From Tritrichomonas musculus (lineage: Eukaryota > Parabasalia > Tritrichomonadida > Tritrichomonadidae): 64,000 nt of DNA. The notes beneath the pieces were generated by a model. That model saw only the letters and a list, made by a program, of their open reading frames with translations. It did no database searches and was not told where the DNA came from. The stretch covers positions 372,001-436,000 of the forward strand of contig JAPFFF010000041.1 of the NCBI GenBank assembly GCA_039105265.1, given 5' to 3'. The translations under genes were made by a program, and so were the position numbers. Within the stretch, counting starts at the first letter, position 1, and each line of letters opens with the position of its first letter. Shown here piece by piece: positions 26,852 through 36,197 of the stretch.

Positions 26852-26983
26852 GCTAAAAAGTGATGTGATGAGGCGACGAGAAAAAATTAGATTTTTGGTA
26901 AACGGTCTCCACCCCGAAAACCCGTTAGGTCCCTCGCTAAAAATATGATTTTTCGAGCTCACCTCATCACCTCATTTTTACTT
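26852..26983. promoter_or_regulatory. Second-class Maverick promoter (bidirectional)
   Basis: It shares gatgtgatga, cgagaaaaaattagattttt and aacggtc with the region at 24,223-24,310. Next to the ATGs are CTCATCACATCACTTTTTAGC (minus) and CTCATCACCTCATTTTTACTT (plus). The mirrored CTCATCAC elements make the gap roughly symmetrical. Confidence 0.65.
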
Positions 26984-27427
26984 ATGTCGTCCCAGCAACA
27001 GGTACCCGAACAAGAGCAAGAAAAGCAAAAAGAGCAAGAAAGGCCAAATCCTAATATCTCAGTTACAAGCTATTTCTATAATCAAGTCGAAAAAGATCGA
27101 ATCAAAAGAGGAATCGCCATATATTATATGTACCAATCATTCAAAAATCAATGCAAAGACCTCAATTTTTCACTTGATTTTGATACCAATGTACATAAAG
27201 TTGTCCTCAAAATGGATAAAGTTGTCACCGATCGTGCTGAATATGAAGCAACAAAGTCTTTCATTCAAAGAGAAGTCGATCACGATCGTTTTGAAACCAA
27301 TAAATTCCCTGAAGTACCTAAAGAACCATATATTGAATGGGTTTTAACATCTGACGAATTTGAAGAAGAGGAAAAGAAAGAAGAAGAAAAAGACGACGAC
27401 AAAAAAGATCCTGATTGGAAGCCATAA
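26984..27427 (+). CDS. Right-terminal Maverick protein, 147 aa
   Basis: I start at the ATG giving MSSQQQVPEQ next to the TCATTTTTACTT initiator. The N terminus is Gln/Glu-rich, a helical and beta domain of about 80 residues follows ('VTSYFYNQVEKDRIKRGIAI'), and the end is strongly acidic ('EEEEKKEEEKDDDKKD'). It is the last gene before the terminal region. Family not recognised. Confidence 0.55.
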   Translation: MSSQQQVPEQEQEKQKEQERPNPNISVTSYFYNQVEKDRIKRGIAIYYMYQSFKNQCKDLNFSLDFDTNVHKVVLKMDKVVTDRAEYEATKSFIQREVDHDRFETNKFPEVPKEPYIEWVLTSDEFEEEEKKEEEKDDDKKDPDWKP

Positions 27428-27670
27428 AAAGGACGTTTATTGAGAGGACGTTTAATAAATACTCTCATACTAGGTTTTAAGTAAACCACACAATTAACAA
27501 CTTTTTCTATAGCTTTTTTGATGTTAACGATACGGGGCCTCCTTCCTAGCAGAGCGTTGAGAGGAATCCTGAGAGCAGCCCAGTGGAAGATCATTAATGG
27601 GAGTGGGGGATCATACCTGACATAGCGGGGCTGGGGTCGCGGATGGGAAATATTTGACGCGGTTTTTGAA
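27428..27670. other. Probable right terminal region of the Maverick
   Basis: After the last gene there is a direct repeat of aggacgttta (27,431 and 27,445). A stretch clearly richer in G and C follows (27,530-27,650, for example gatacggggcctccttcc and agtgggggatcatacctg), then the sequence drops back to very AT-rich. Maverick ends carry long terminal inverted repeats; the partner end is outside the window, so the assignment is inferred from position and base composition. Confidence 0.45.
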
Positions 27671-28558
27671 CGAAGTGCAAAAATCGTGGCAAATATATAA
27701 CTACTATTTTTCTCAAGACAAAGTAAGTTTCATCTATATAATTTTATATTTAATAATATTATACTATTGAGCATATAATTTTCACCTTAAATATCAATAT
27801 TCCAGAAATTTTTGCTACCAAGAAGCAATCAATTAAAAACACGTTTTTTCATTTTTATTATTACAGGGATTTAAAAAAGTGATATTATGCTAGTATCTTA
27901 TTTCAAAACCATGGGTATTATATTTTTTGCTATGCAGTTTTTATTTTTTCCGTTATAAAATTGAACAATTCATTTTTGATGACTTTTTTAAAAACCCCAG
28001 CAATTTTCATATATATTGAGAATTATGAAATGCTGATAATAGAAATATATATAATGAATGATAATCTTATATTTACAGTGCTTTTTCTAAAAAAATAATT
28101 GATATTTAAGTAAATATTATCAAAATAAAAATGATAATAAAAAAAAAAACTATTTATTCAAACTATCTCATCGCCAGCGATTTAGAATAGGCTAAAAATA
28201 CCGAATATTGTTAAATTAATCTGTTTTAAACACGCAAATCATAAAATTAATTGTTTTAATTGACTTTTATTTTTGATCATCAAATCTGATATCTTTTTGT
28301 ATGAATTTATAAACGTTCATTTCATCGGTTATTTTAATTCATGTTAGTTTGTTGATAATTTGCTATTACTTAAAAAATCAAATTATTCATTTGTTGCTGG
28401 AAAAAAAGCAAATAAAATAGATTTTTTCTTTAACGTCTTTTTGTCAGATTTTCCTTCAAAACTAACATTTTCCTCAAAACAAACATAACTATAATTTGAA
28501 AATAGAGCATTTATTTTAAAATGATATTACTTAAACATTTATTTGAATTCAAAAATAT
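27671..28558. other. AT-rich intergenic DNA
   Basis: I see no gene-like frame, RNA gene or repeat structure here beyond A/T runs. Confidence 0.5.
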
Positions 28559-29104
28559 GCCAAAAAAAAGGGACCATATCTTTAAGCATGGAGACCGTTT
28601 ATTTTTATTTTTACATAAATCATTGTTTTTAATAAACATTTTGCATTTGAAATTTTATTAAATTAATATTTGGGCACATGTGAATTAATGTGTTAAAAGA
28701 AATCGGCCAAATTTCTCAAAGCTGATATTTCATCAGATCTTTAATAAGAAATAAAATATTAAAAAAATTATATAAAATATATTTAAATTGTTAATGAAAA
28801 CTAAAATTTATAATATTAATCATATACAATTATTTTAAATAAAAATATTTATGTTTTTTATTCATTTTTGGATTGTTTTATATGAATTATAATTGATCAA
28901 ATATTGGGTATATCTGTATCTTTTGTTTAATTAAAATTTTTTAAATTATTTATTTTATATATAACATTTAATTAATAATGATAATATGGATTAAAATGTG
29001 AGATATTTTGGTTTATTCATTTTCTGAGATGCATTCAATATTTCAATGTATTGTCAATTTCACAATAAAATATCCTATATATTCGAGTGCTAGACAACAT
29101 ATAA

Positions 29105-31550
29105 ATGTCACATCTTTTAGCCAACTTATTTAAGTTTAATCAAAGATATTATCCCAGTGATGATGAATTGTCGCTTTTAATTCCTGCCCTAAAAAAATAT
29201 TTTACTTATCCAGAAAGACATCAAATGAGAAATACAATAACTGAGGATCTTTCAGTTACACTTAAAAAAATTTCACCACATTGGACACAAAGATTGATTC
29301 GCATCTGGTTCAACAATAACAAGCATCAATATTTATTATCGAATAATATAAAAAAATTTTCAGAATTGGGAGAAAATGAAGCAGTCCTTTTATCTAAAAA
29401 AATTATTAATTCTGGTTTCAATATAGAAAATCAAAATTTTGATTTTAATATCAATAATTCTCAAAATCAAAAAGAAAGCTTTCAATTTTCTGATCAACCT
29501 CAGAAACTTGCTTTATCTGAGCAATCGATAATTGATTCATCCTTCAATAAAGAAAACCAAAATTTCGATTTTAATATCAATAATTCTCAAAATCATATAA
29601 AAGCCCTTCAAATTTCAAGGGAGTCTATTTATATCAGTACACCATATGATGCAATGTCAGAATCTATTTACAGTGAGCATGTAAAAAGATAAAAAAATTC
29701 CAACTTCAATTAAACAATTTAAATGCAAAAATTGATAAATTAGAAAGAAAATACAATGGACTAGAAAGTAAATACAAACAAGAAATTTCAAAGTATAGAA
29801 ACTTTTTTGAAAAGTATAAAGACATTGAAAATGCCGAACCTCAAAATCAAAGTAGTAAAGAAATTTTAAGAAGCGAATTAATTAAAAAATATCTTAAAAA
29901 TGTAAGAAGAAAGCCAAGAGGTTGGAGATATACCTCCAACATTTATGATTTTTGCAAAATATTACAAAATATTAGTTCAAAATGTTATGAAATTTTGAGA
30001 GAAATTTACATTCTTCCCACAATTGATTCTCTAGACAAACGATATTTAGATGAGGAGAAACGTCTCAGAAAATTAATAAAAGATATTAATTCAATTCCAA
30101 TCTTGATTGATATGTATAAGAATATATATAATATCGAATCTGAAATTGAAAGCATCATTTCTATAGATGCTGCGTCTCTTGACAGACCTAACAAGCATTC
30201 TCATTCTCATGTTTTTGTAATTTATTTGCAGCCGTTGAATCCAAAATACAAGTGCTTTCCCATCCACATTCATTCAAAAGTTAACGGCAATTGTGATGAA
30301 GATGTGATCAATTTAATTGACCAAACAATTGGCCTTTTAAAAGAATCTGGAATTTCAGTTAAAGCTGTTGCTTCAGACGGTGACCCTGGTTATAATGAAA
30401 GATCACAAACTACTTTTGATAAGTATATAAACATATTTAAAAAAAAAGGCTTTTATTCCGCTGTTGAATACATTATGAATTCAAATGAAGTTTTTTTATC
30501 TCGGATTTATTACATATTATTAAGCTAGCCAGAAAGAGAATCATAAAAGCGCCAATTACTATTTCAACTTCTCTGAAATCAACATTTTCCAAAGAATCGC
30601 TTGACGAAATACTTAATCTTGGTAACATCTTAAATGATGAAAGTTCTCTTGGATATATGAAAGACTTCTACCCGATGAAACTTTTTAGTATTTCAAACGT
30701 CTTAAAGTTATATCAAGAACATAAATATAATGAATTTTTATATTTCTTCCCATTTGGAATTTGGATTGAGGCTATAATGTCTCCTTCTTTAACTAAGAAA
30801 TCAAGACTTTATTTACTTCGTATTGCATTTTATATATTTTACTCGTTTTTAGTTCAATATCAAAAAGGAGAATTTGACCAAGGGATCACAATTTATAATT
30901 CAAAAAATAGTAAAGCTCATTGTTTCAATTCATACAATTTTATTATTAGATGTTTGAATACTGTAATCATTACTTATTCATTAATGATAAAATTAGATGA
31001 AATAGCTCTCGATCGTATTAGTTCCCATCCTGTTGAGAATTATTTCGGTTATGTTCGAATGATGTCTCATGACTTTGATTCATATGATAATTTCATAAGA
31101 ATAGCTGTTGATTCAATTATGAATTTGATTTTATGTAATAAACTTCAAATTCACCAAAAAGTAAAAGGCCGAATTAACATAGCAGGAGCAAAAGTTGATG
31201 AAGAATCTGGTTTATATGATATAGACGATGAACTTTGTGAAGATTTAAATGTTGTATTATGCTCATTTATTGAAACAAAGCAAAGCATTGAAGTATTTGC
31301 CATTGAACCAAAAAAAGAAGACTTTAATCTATTTTTAACTATTTTGACAGAGTATTCGTCACAATACAAAACAGCTTCAGAAACTATTTATGAATCAAAA
31401 GCCATGTCTGGACAACACATTATTTCTAGATGCAAAGGAGATAAAATTGAAAAAAAGAAGAATCAAGATAAAAGCATCACAAATGATGATGAATATGATT
31501 TTGATGAATCTGATACTGATGAATCTGATATGGATGATGACATGTTTTGA
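29105..31550 (+). pseudogene. P-element/THAP9-like transposase with homeodomain-like N terminus, two frameshifts
   Basis: The frame from ATG 29,105 encodes a homeodomain-like region (residues about 15-80, helix 3 'LIRIWFNNNKHQYL') and two copies of an 'ENQNFDFNINNSQN' repeat. It stops at 29,692. A second frame, open from about 29,680, has a coiled coil and then 'RGWRYTSNIYDFCKIL' and 'CYEILREIYILPT', like the segment before the catalytic core of P-type transposases. Candidate catalytic Asp residues are at about 30,166 ('SIDAASL') and 30,376 ('ASDGDPGYN'). A third frame, from about 30,500, gives 'DLLHIIKLARKR' and the candidate Glu at about 31,035 ('HPVENYFGYVR'). Frame changes lie in an A-run near 29,680-29,692 and a T-run near 30,493-30,503. 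The tail is acidic. Confidence 0.65.
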
Positions 31551-31871
31551 ATGACTCTTCAATATCTTACTTCATTATTAGTATTATTATTTTTTATATT
31601 TTATGAATACTCTAATGGATATTATTATATTTTTTGAATACTCTAATGAATATGTTCTATTTATTAATACTCTAAAGATATTTATTTAAAATTCATCTAT
31701 TCTAATAATATTTCATTACTTTGCTCATAAATCATTGAAAATGTAACATTATATTGAGTAAATTATGATTAAAACATATAATATAGTAACAGTGACCCAT
31801 GATATTCTCGATTTTCTGAACAATTTGTAAAAAAAATAATATCTTAATATATAATACATTAAAAAAATGGA

Positions 31872-32186
31872 AATATTTTTTATTTTATTTTAATATTATA
31901 TTATTATAGTCTATATATATGGTAATATTTATATAATCATACTTTTTGAATGATATATTAAGTCGATATTTTGAAATTTGAAATACACCAAAAAAGGTGA
32001 ATATAATTCATAAATTAAATAAATAAAAAAAATATTATCATATACAATTAAAAAAGAATAAATATTTTTATTTTAATTTAATATTATATCATTATAGTCT
32101 ATATATGTGGTAATATTTATATAATCATACTTTTTGAATGATATATTAAGTCGATATTTTGAAATTTGAAATACACCATAAATGGT
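31872..32186. repeat. Direct duplication with 188-bp period inside the transposon
   Basis: About 125 bp at 31,872-31,998 reappear at 32,060-32,186 with few changes, including ttatagtctatatat and ttgaaatttgaaatacacca. It lies between the transposase stop and the right end of the element. Confidence 0.8.
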
Positions 32187-32391
32187 GGATTTTAAAATTT
32201 CATTTTTTCACTTTTTAAAAGAAAAATGGAAAAACATAAATTTCTCAATATAAAAAGCCTAATTAATAAATCTGATCAGTGAAAAGTTTTCTTTTTTTAT
32301 ATAATATATGTTAGTGAAATATGACCAATCATAATAAATTTTAAAATTAAATTTTGCCCAATATACAGAGATATGGTACCTTTGCCAAAAA

Positions 32392-33960
32392 TCATTATTT
32401 AGAATATAATGAACGTAACAAATCCTAATAAAAATGAAATAGAATGGAGTTTTTTAAGTATTAGCCCAATTCTCACTATCAATACAAAATTCAAAAAAAA
32501 AGGATTAATATTATTGATGAAATTTTCAAGAAATATTTAAAAACACATTCAGTCATATGATTATATAAGAAATTTTAAATATTAATTGCAATTTCTCTTT
32601 TTATTTATTGATTCAATCAATTAATAATCTAACAGAAGCACTTATTGATCAAAAAATATATATTTTTTATTTTTGTAATGCCTTTTAAAATTAAAAAATG
32701 CTCTACGCACGTATTTGATGCCCGAATAGTTAAAATTAAATTCAAGGATTTGATGTAAATTTTGAAGAAAATGAAGGATATATATTTATATATAAAGTAA
32801 AAATAAATATTAAATATATATATACTAAGAAAATTGGTATTTATTCTATATATTCCAATGTAATACAATTTATTATTATTATAAATTATCTTTCAAAATA
32901 AAAATTTTTGAATACTCAATGATAAATTTTTAAATAAGTGTATTTTAATATAAATTAAATATTTTGCTTTTCAATTTTTAAAATAAAATATATAAAATAT
33001 AATAATAATTATTAATCATATATATAAAACTATATAATATAAATATTAAGGAAAAGTAATATGAAAAAATTTTATTTTTTCTGTAAATTCAATTTATTAA
33101 TTTCATATATTATCTTAAATAATTTATTAATCCAATTTTATATTATTTATTAAATATATATACTTTTATAAATAAATAAATATATTGATAAAAACTGTAT
33201 TATTCTAAATATTATAATGTATTTTATTATTATTTGTTTTAGAAATTTGAATTAATTATTTAGTTTTGTGAGAATATTTAATTATTTTTCAGAACTTTTA
33301 ACTTAATCAAAAAAATTTGAGAGAGTAGATCCCTTTTGAAATTTATTTTTTGTCATTTTTTTTTTTTTAAATATTGTAATTCGTTTCTCTAATACAGTTA
33401 AGCGCTAGATTCAAACAATGTTAAATCAATTCATGGAGTTTGGATTCTCAAATAAAATCTTCTTTGATTGAGAACTATATAACCACTTTTACTATGAAAA
33501 AGCTAAATTATTTTCTTAGAATTCCCAAGAATCATTTAAATCATCTCAATTTTTTTGAAAATTTTATTTCTCATATTTTAATTAGTTGCTTTTCTTTTAT
33601 ATAAAAGTATCTATTTCAATTCATTTTTTGCCAAATAAAATTTTATTCAAAAAGCCAATTATTGGTAAGAAAAATCACTTTTTCAGAAAAAAACAGAATA
33701 ATGAATAGAATGTTCGTCTGACTAAAAAACAAAAATCTTGAAACAGAGATTGAGTTTATGTAAAATATTTTAATTTAATAATATAATACCTATAATATTC
33801 CAATTTTTAAAATTATTTCCATTTCTTCTCTATTATCTCACGAGAAACGATGCGATAAAAATACCAGCTAAACTTTCTGAAAAATTGAAAATATCATGTC
33901 CGGCCAATTCTACTTAAGTAAATACTTCAAAAAAATTCAATAATTTAAAACAGTTTCAAA
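32392..33960. other. AT-rich intergenic DNA upstream of the PDI gene
   Basis: I see no supported gene here. A 79-codon minus-strand frame at 32,629-32,868 is Tyr/Ile/Phe-rich, as expected of translated AT repeats. The last 30 bp hold TCAATAATTT (33,937) and TTTCAAA next to the ATG, which fit a trichomonad initiator. Confidence 0.45.
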
Positions 33961-34959
33961 ATGTTATTTGCAATCCTTCTTTCATTTGCGCTTTCAGAAT
34001 ACGTAGATATTACAAGCAAAAATGTCGATTCTGTAATCGGTGGCAAGCAACCGGCTCTTGTTAAATTCTATAGTCCAAATTGCCCACATTGCCGTAACAT
34101 GGCTGAAGCTTTTGCTGATGCTGCCAAAGCTTTCAAAGATGTTACATTCGGAGGTGTTGATTGCACAGCTGAATCATCCATTTGCTCTAAGTATCGTGTT
34201 AACGGATATCCAACAGTTTACATCTTCGCACCAGGAAAAACAGAAACACTTGCTGAATACTCTGGATCAAGAACAGTTGATGATTTCATTGACTTTGTTG
34301 AAAACTATACAGATGCTGTCGGCAAACGTGAGAAAAAGATTCTCCCAGAATTAGATCCAACATCATTTGACTCATTTGTTGGTGCCAGAAAATGCACATT
34401 TGTTACCTTTTTCGCACCATGGTGTGGCCATTGCAAGAGATTCTTACCAGAAGCCAAAAAAGCAGCCGAAATTTTCAATACTCTTGAAGAAAACGCATCT
34501 GTTGCTATTATGAACTGCGACATGTATCGTAGCTACTGCACTCGATTTGAAATCAAAGGATTCCCAACTATTAAACTCTTTGTTGATGGAAAACCAGTTG
34601 TTTACAGTGGAAATAGAACTGCTGAATCAGTTGCCGAAATAATCAATAAAAACTGTGGAACTCATCGTCAAGCTGATGGACTTGTTACTGACGACTATGG
34701 TGTTATTCCAGCAGCCCAAAAAATTGCTGCTGATTTTGCTGCTGCTCAAGATAAGAATGCACTTATCACAAATGCAAAAGCTGTTCCTGGCGCTAACTTT
34801 TATGTTCAAGCTATGGAAAGAATTGCAAGCCAAGGAGCCGAAAAGGTTAAGGCTGACTTTGCAGTAATGCAAAAGCTTCTCCAATCTAGAGCTGGTTCAC
34901 CAAAGACTCTTGATGAATTAAAGAGGAGAATTAATATCCTCAAAGATTTCAAGCTTTAA
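33961..34959 (+). CDS. Protein disulfide isomerase, two thioredoxin domains plus ERp29c-like tail
   Basis: This 332-residue protein should catalyse disulfide formation and exchange in the endoplasmic reticulum. Residues 1-12 are a short hydrophobic signal sequence. Thioredoxin domain 1 has CPHC at 41-44 (context 'VKFYSPNCPHCRN'), where classical PDIs have CGHC. Domain 2 has CGHC at 155-158 ('FFAPWCGHCKRF'). The last ~90 residues form a helical domain resembling the ERp29 C-terminal domain found in P5/ERp38-type PDIs of plants and protists. The end is 'LKDFKL' rather than KDEL. It stands alone with its own short promoter, in host-like codon usage. Confidence 0.88.
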   Translation: MLFAILLSFALSEYVDITSKNVDSVIGGKQPALVKFYSPNCPHCRNMAEAFADAAKAFKDVTFGGVDCTAESSICSKYRVNGYPTVYIFAPGKTETLAEYSGSRTVDDFIDFVENYTDAVGKREKKILPELDPTSFDSFVGARKCTFVTFFAPWCGHCKRFLPEAKKAAEIFNTLEENASVAIMNCDMYRSYCTRFEIKGFPTIKLFVDGKPVVYSGNRTAESVAEIINKNCGTHRQADGLVTDDYGVIPAAQKIAADFAAAQDKNALITNAKAVPGANFYVQAMERIASQGAEKVKADFAVMQKLLQSRAGSPKTLDELKRRINILKDFKL

Positions 34960-35229
34960 ACAATAGCATTAATCTTAACTTTCTTTTATGTTTTTTTACT
35001 ATTTTTTATTTTATACCTTATTTATCACTATTTTTAAAATTCTGGAACTATATCAATGAAAAAGTAAAATCATTATGCTTTATTATCATTATCGCTTTTA
35101 TATAAAAAATATAATTCATCATTCTAGATGAAACTATGCTTTTGACAAGGAAAAGGTCAACTATTGAATTATATAATCTAAATTGGTAATAATATTCAAG
35201 AAATCCTTATACAAAATAATAATAAAAAA

Positions 35230-36051
35230 TCAACTTGAATTTGACTTTGAGCTGAGAGCATCCTCAATATCAATATCATCTTTATCACCTTCATCATCTT
35301 CATCACCTTCATTATCTTCAAACTCAGATTGAAGGAGTTTCTTAAGCGTTTCATTATCATCAGTTAATGATTTTATCTTTTTCTTTGCCCTTTCAATCTG
35401 TTTTTTGAGGCTTTCGATAGTTTCTTCATTATTTCTAAATTTCACCATAGGCGACTCTGTTGTATATAAATTTCGTGTTTCGGTTAGCTGTTGCTTTAAA
35501 ACTTTGGAATAATTATAACTATTTTGAAGTTGATCTTTTAATTTTTCACATTTTTCTTTAGTTTGACTATTTTCAAGTTTCAACTTCTCATATTCATGCT
35601 TTTTTGCTGCAACCTTATCTTCTAAATCTTCAAGTGTAAGAGATCTATTCATATTTAAATTCATACTTGATGAACTATTTTGAAGCTGATTCAATAATTC
35701 AACCTTCTCCCGCTCGTTTTTTTCTAGTAATTCTTCAAATTTTTTTTGATTTTCTAAATATTCAGAAACTTGCTTTTCACGAGTTTGATAATTAATCTTT
35801 TTTTGCTCTAATTCGGCTTCAAGTTCTAATATTCTTTTCATATTTTCTTCATGTTGGAGCTCATTTCTTTTATTTAGCGACTCATTAAAATATTGATTTC
35901 TCTGCGAGTCAGTAAAATTATTCATTCTAAATGTTAGCAATTTGAATAATTCTGGCTGGTTTAATACTGTTACTATTTTTTCAATTGTATCAAGCTGCTC
36001 TTTATTTTCTCTTTCATATCTTTGGATAGCTCTTTTTTCTAAGCTCATCAT
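35230..36051 (-). CDS. Coiled-coil protein with acidic tail, 273 aa
   Basis: Coiled coil runs from about residue 50 to 235 with Glu/Lys/Gln-rich heptads ('LEAELEQKKINYQTREKQ', 'LKKQIERAKKKIKSL'). The last 40 residues are acidic ('EDNEGDEDDEGDKDDID'). The N-terminal 45 residues are helical and contain a Phe/Leu-rich stretch ('LNQPELFKLLTFRM'). There is no catalytic motif, signal peptide or membrane segment. A cytoskeletal or flagellar scaffold role would fit but is not demonstrated. It is followed downstream, with convergent orientation, by the PDI gene. Confidence 0.65.
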   Translation of the reverse strand: MMSLEKRAIQRYERENKEQLDTIEKIVTVLNQPELFKLLTFRMNNFTDSQRNQYFNESLNKRNELQHEENMKRILELEAELEQKKINYQTREKQVSEYLENQKKFEELLEKNEREKVELLNQLQNSSSSMNLNMNRSLTLEDLEDKVAAKKHEYEKLKLENSQTKEKCEKLKDQLQNSYNYSKVLKQQLTETRNLYTTESPMVKFRNNEETIESLKKQIERAKKKIKSLTDDNETLKKLLQSEFEDNEGDEDDEGDKDDIDIEDALSSKSNSS

Positions 36052-36197
36052 TTTTTTTTTTTTAAACGTAATTCAACGAACTTTTTAAATTTGTTATTTG
36101 AAAAAAATTCAGATAAATTAAACAACTTTTTCTTAAAATATAGATTTTATTTAAAATACTAATAAAAAAAAATAAATAAATAAAATAAATAAAGAAA

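Larger units (their letters stand above)
1..27650. mobile_element. Maverick/Polinton element, right-hand part (left end outside window)
   Basis: The block contains the hallmark Polinton genes, a protein-primed family-B DNA polymerase (10,991-14,656) and an rve integrase (22,167-23,555). Around them are densely packed short genes on both strands with very small gaps, unlike the sparse host genes to the right. No packaging ATPase, Ulp-type protease or jelly-roll capsid gene is visible; in other Mavericks these exist, so they are probably left of position 1 or lost. The last gene ends at 27,427 and a locally GC-richer stretch follows to about 27,660, which I take as the terminal region. The exact terminus and target duplication cannot be fixed because the partner end is not in the window. 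Confidence 0.88.
28567..32383. mobile_element. P-element-like DNA transposon with 17-bp ends and 8-bp target duplication
   Basis: The left end reads AAAGGGACCATATCTTT (28,567-28,583). The right end, read inward on the other strand, is AAAGGTACCATATCTCT (32,383 back to 32,367), with 15 of 17 bases matching. Both ends are flanked outside by the same 8 bp, GCCAAAAA (28,559-28,566 and 32,384-32,391). An 8-bp duplication is what P and hAT elements make. Inside is a frameshifted transposase gene (29,105-31,550). The element is 3,817 bp long and now defective. Confidence 0.7.

Noticed and set aside
27280..27594. 104-codon minus-strand frame over the Maverick right end
   Set aside because: It is antisense to the acidic end of the 26,984-27,427 gene and has a Ser/Phe-rich composition expected of the complement of GAA/GAC repeats.
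32629..32868. 79-codon frame rich in Tyr, Ile and Phe
   Set aside because: The composition is that of random AT-rich DNA, and there is no initiator near its start.
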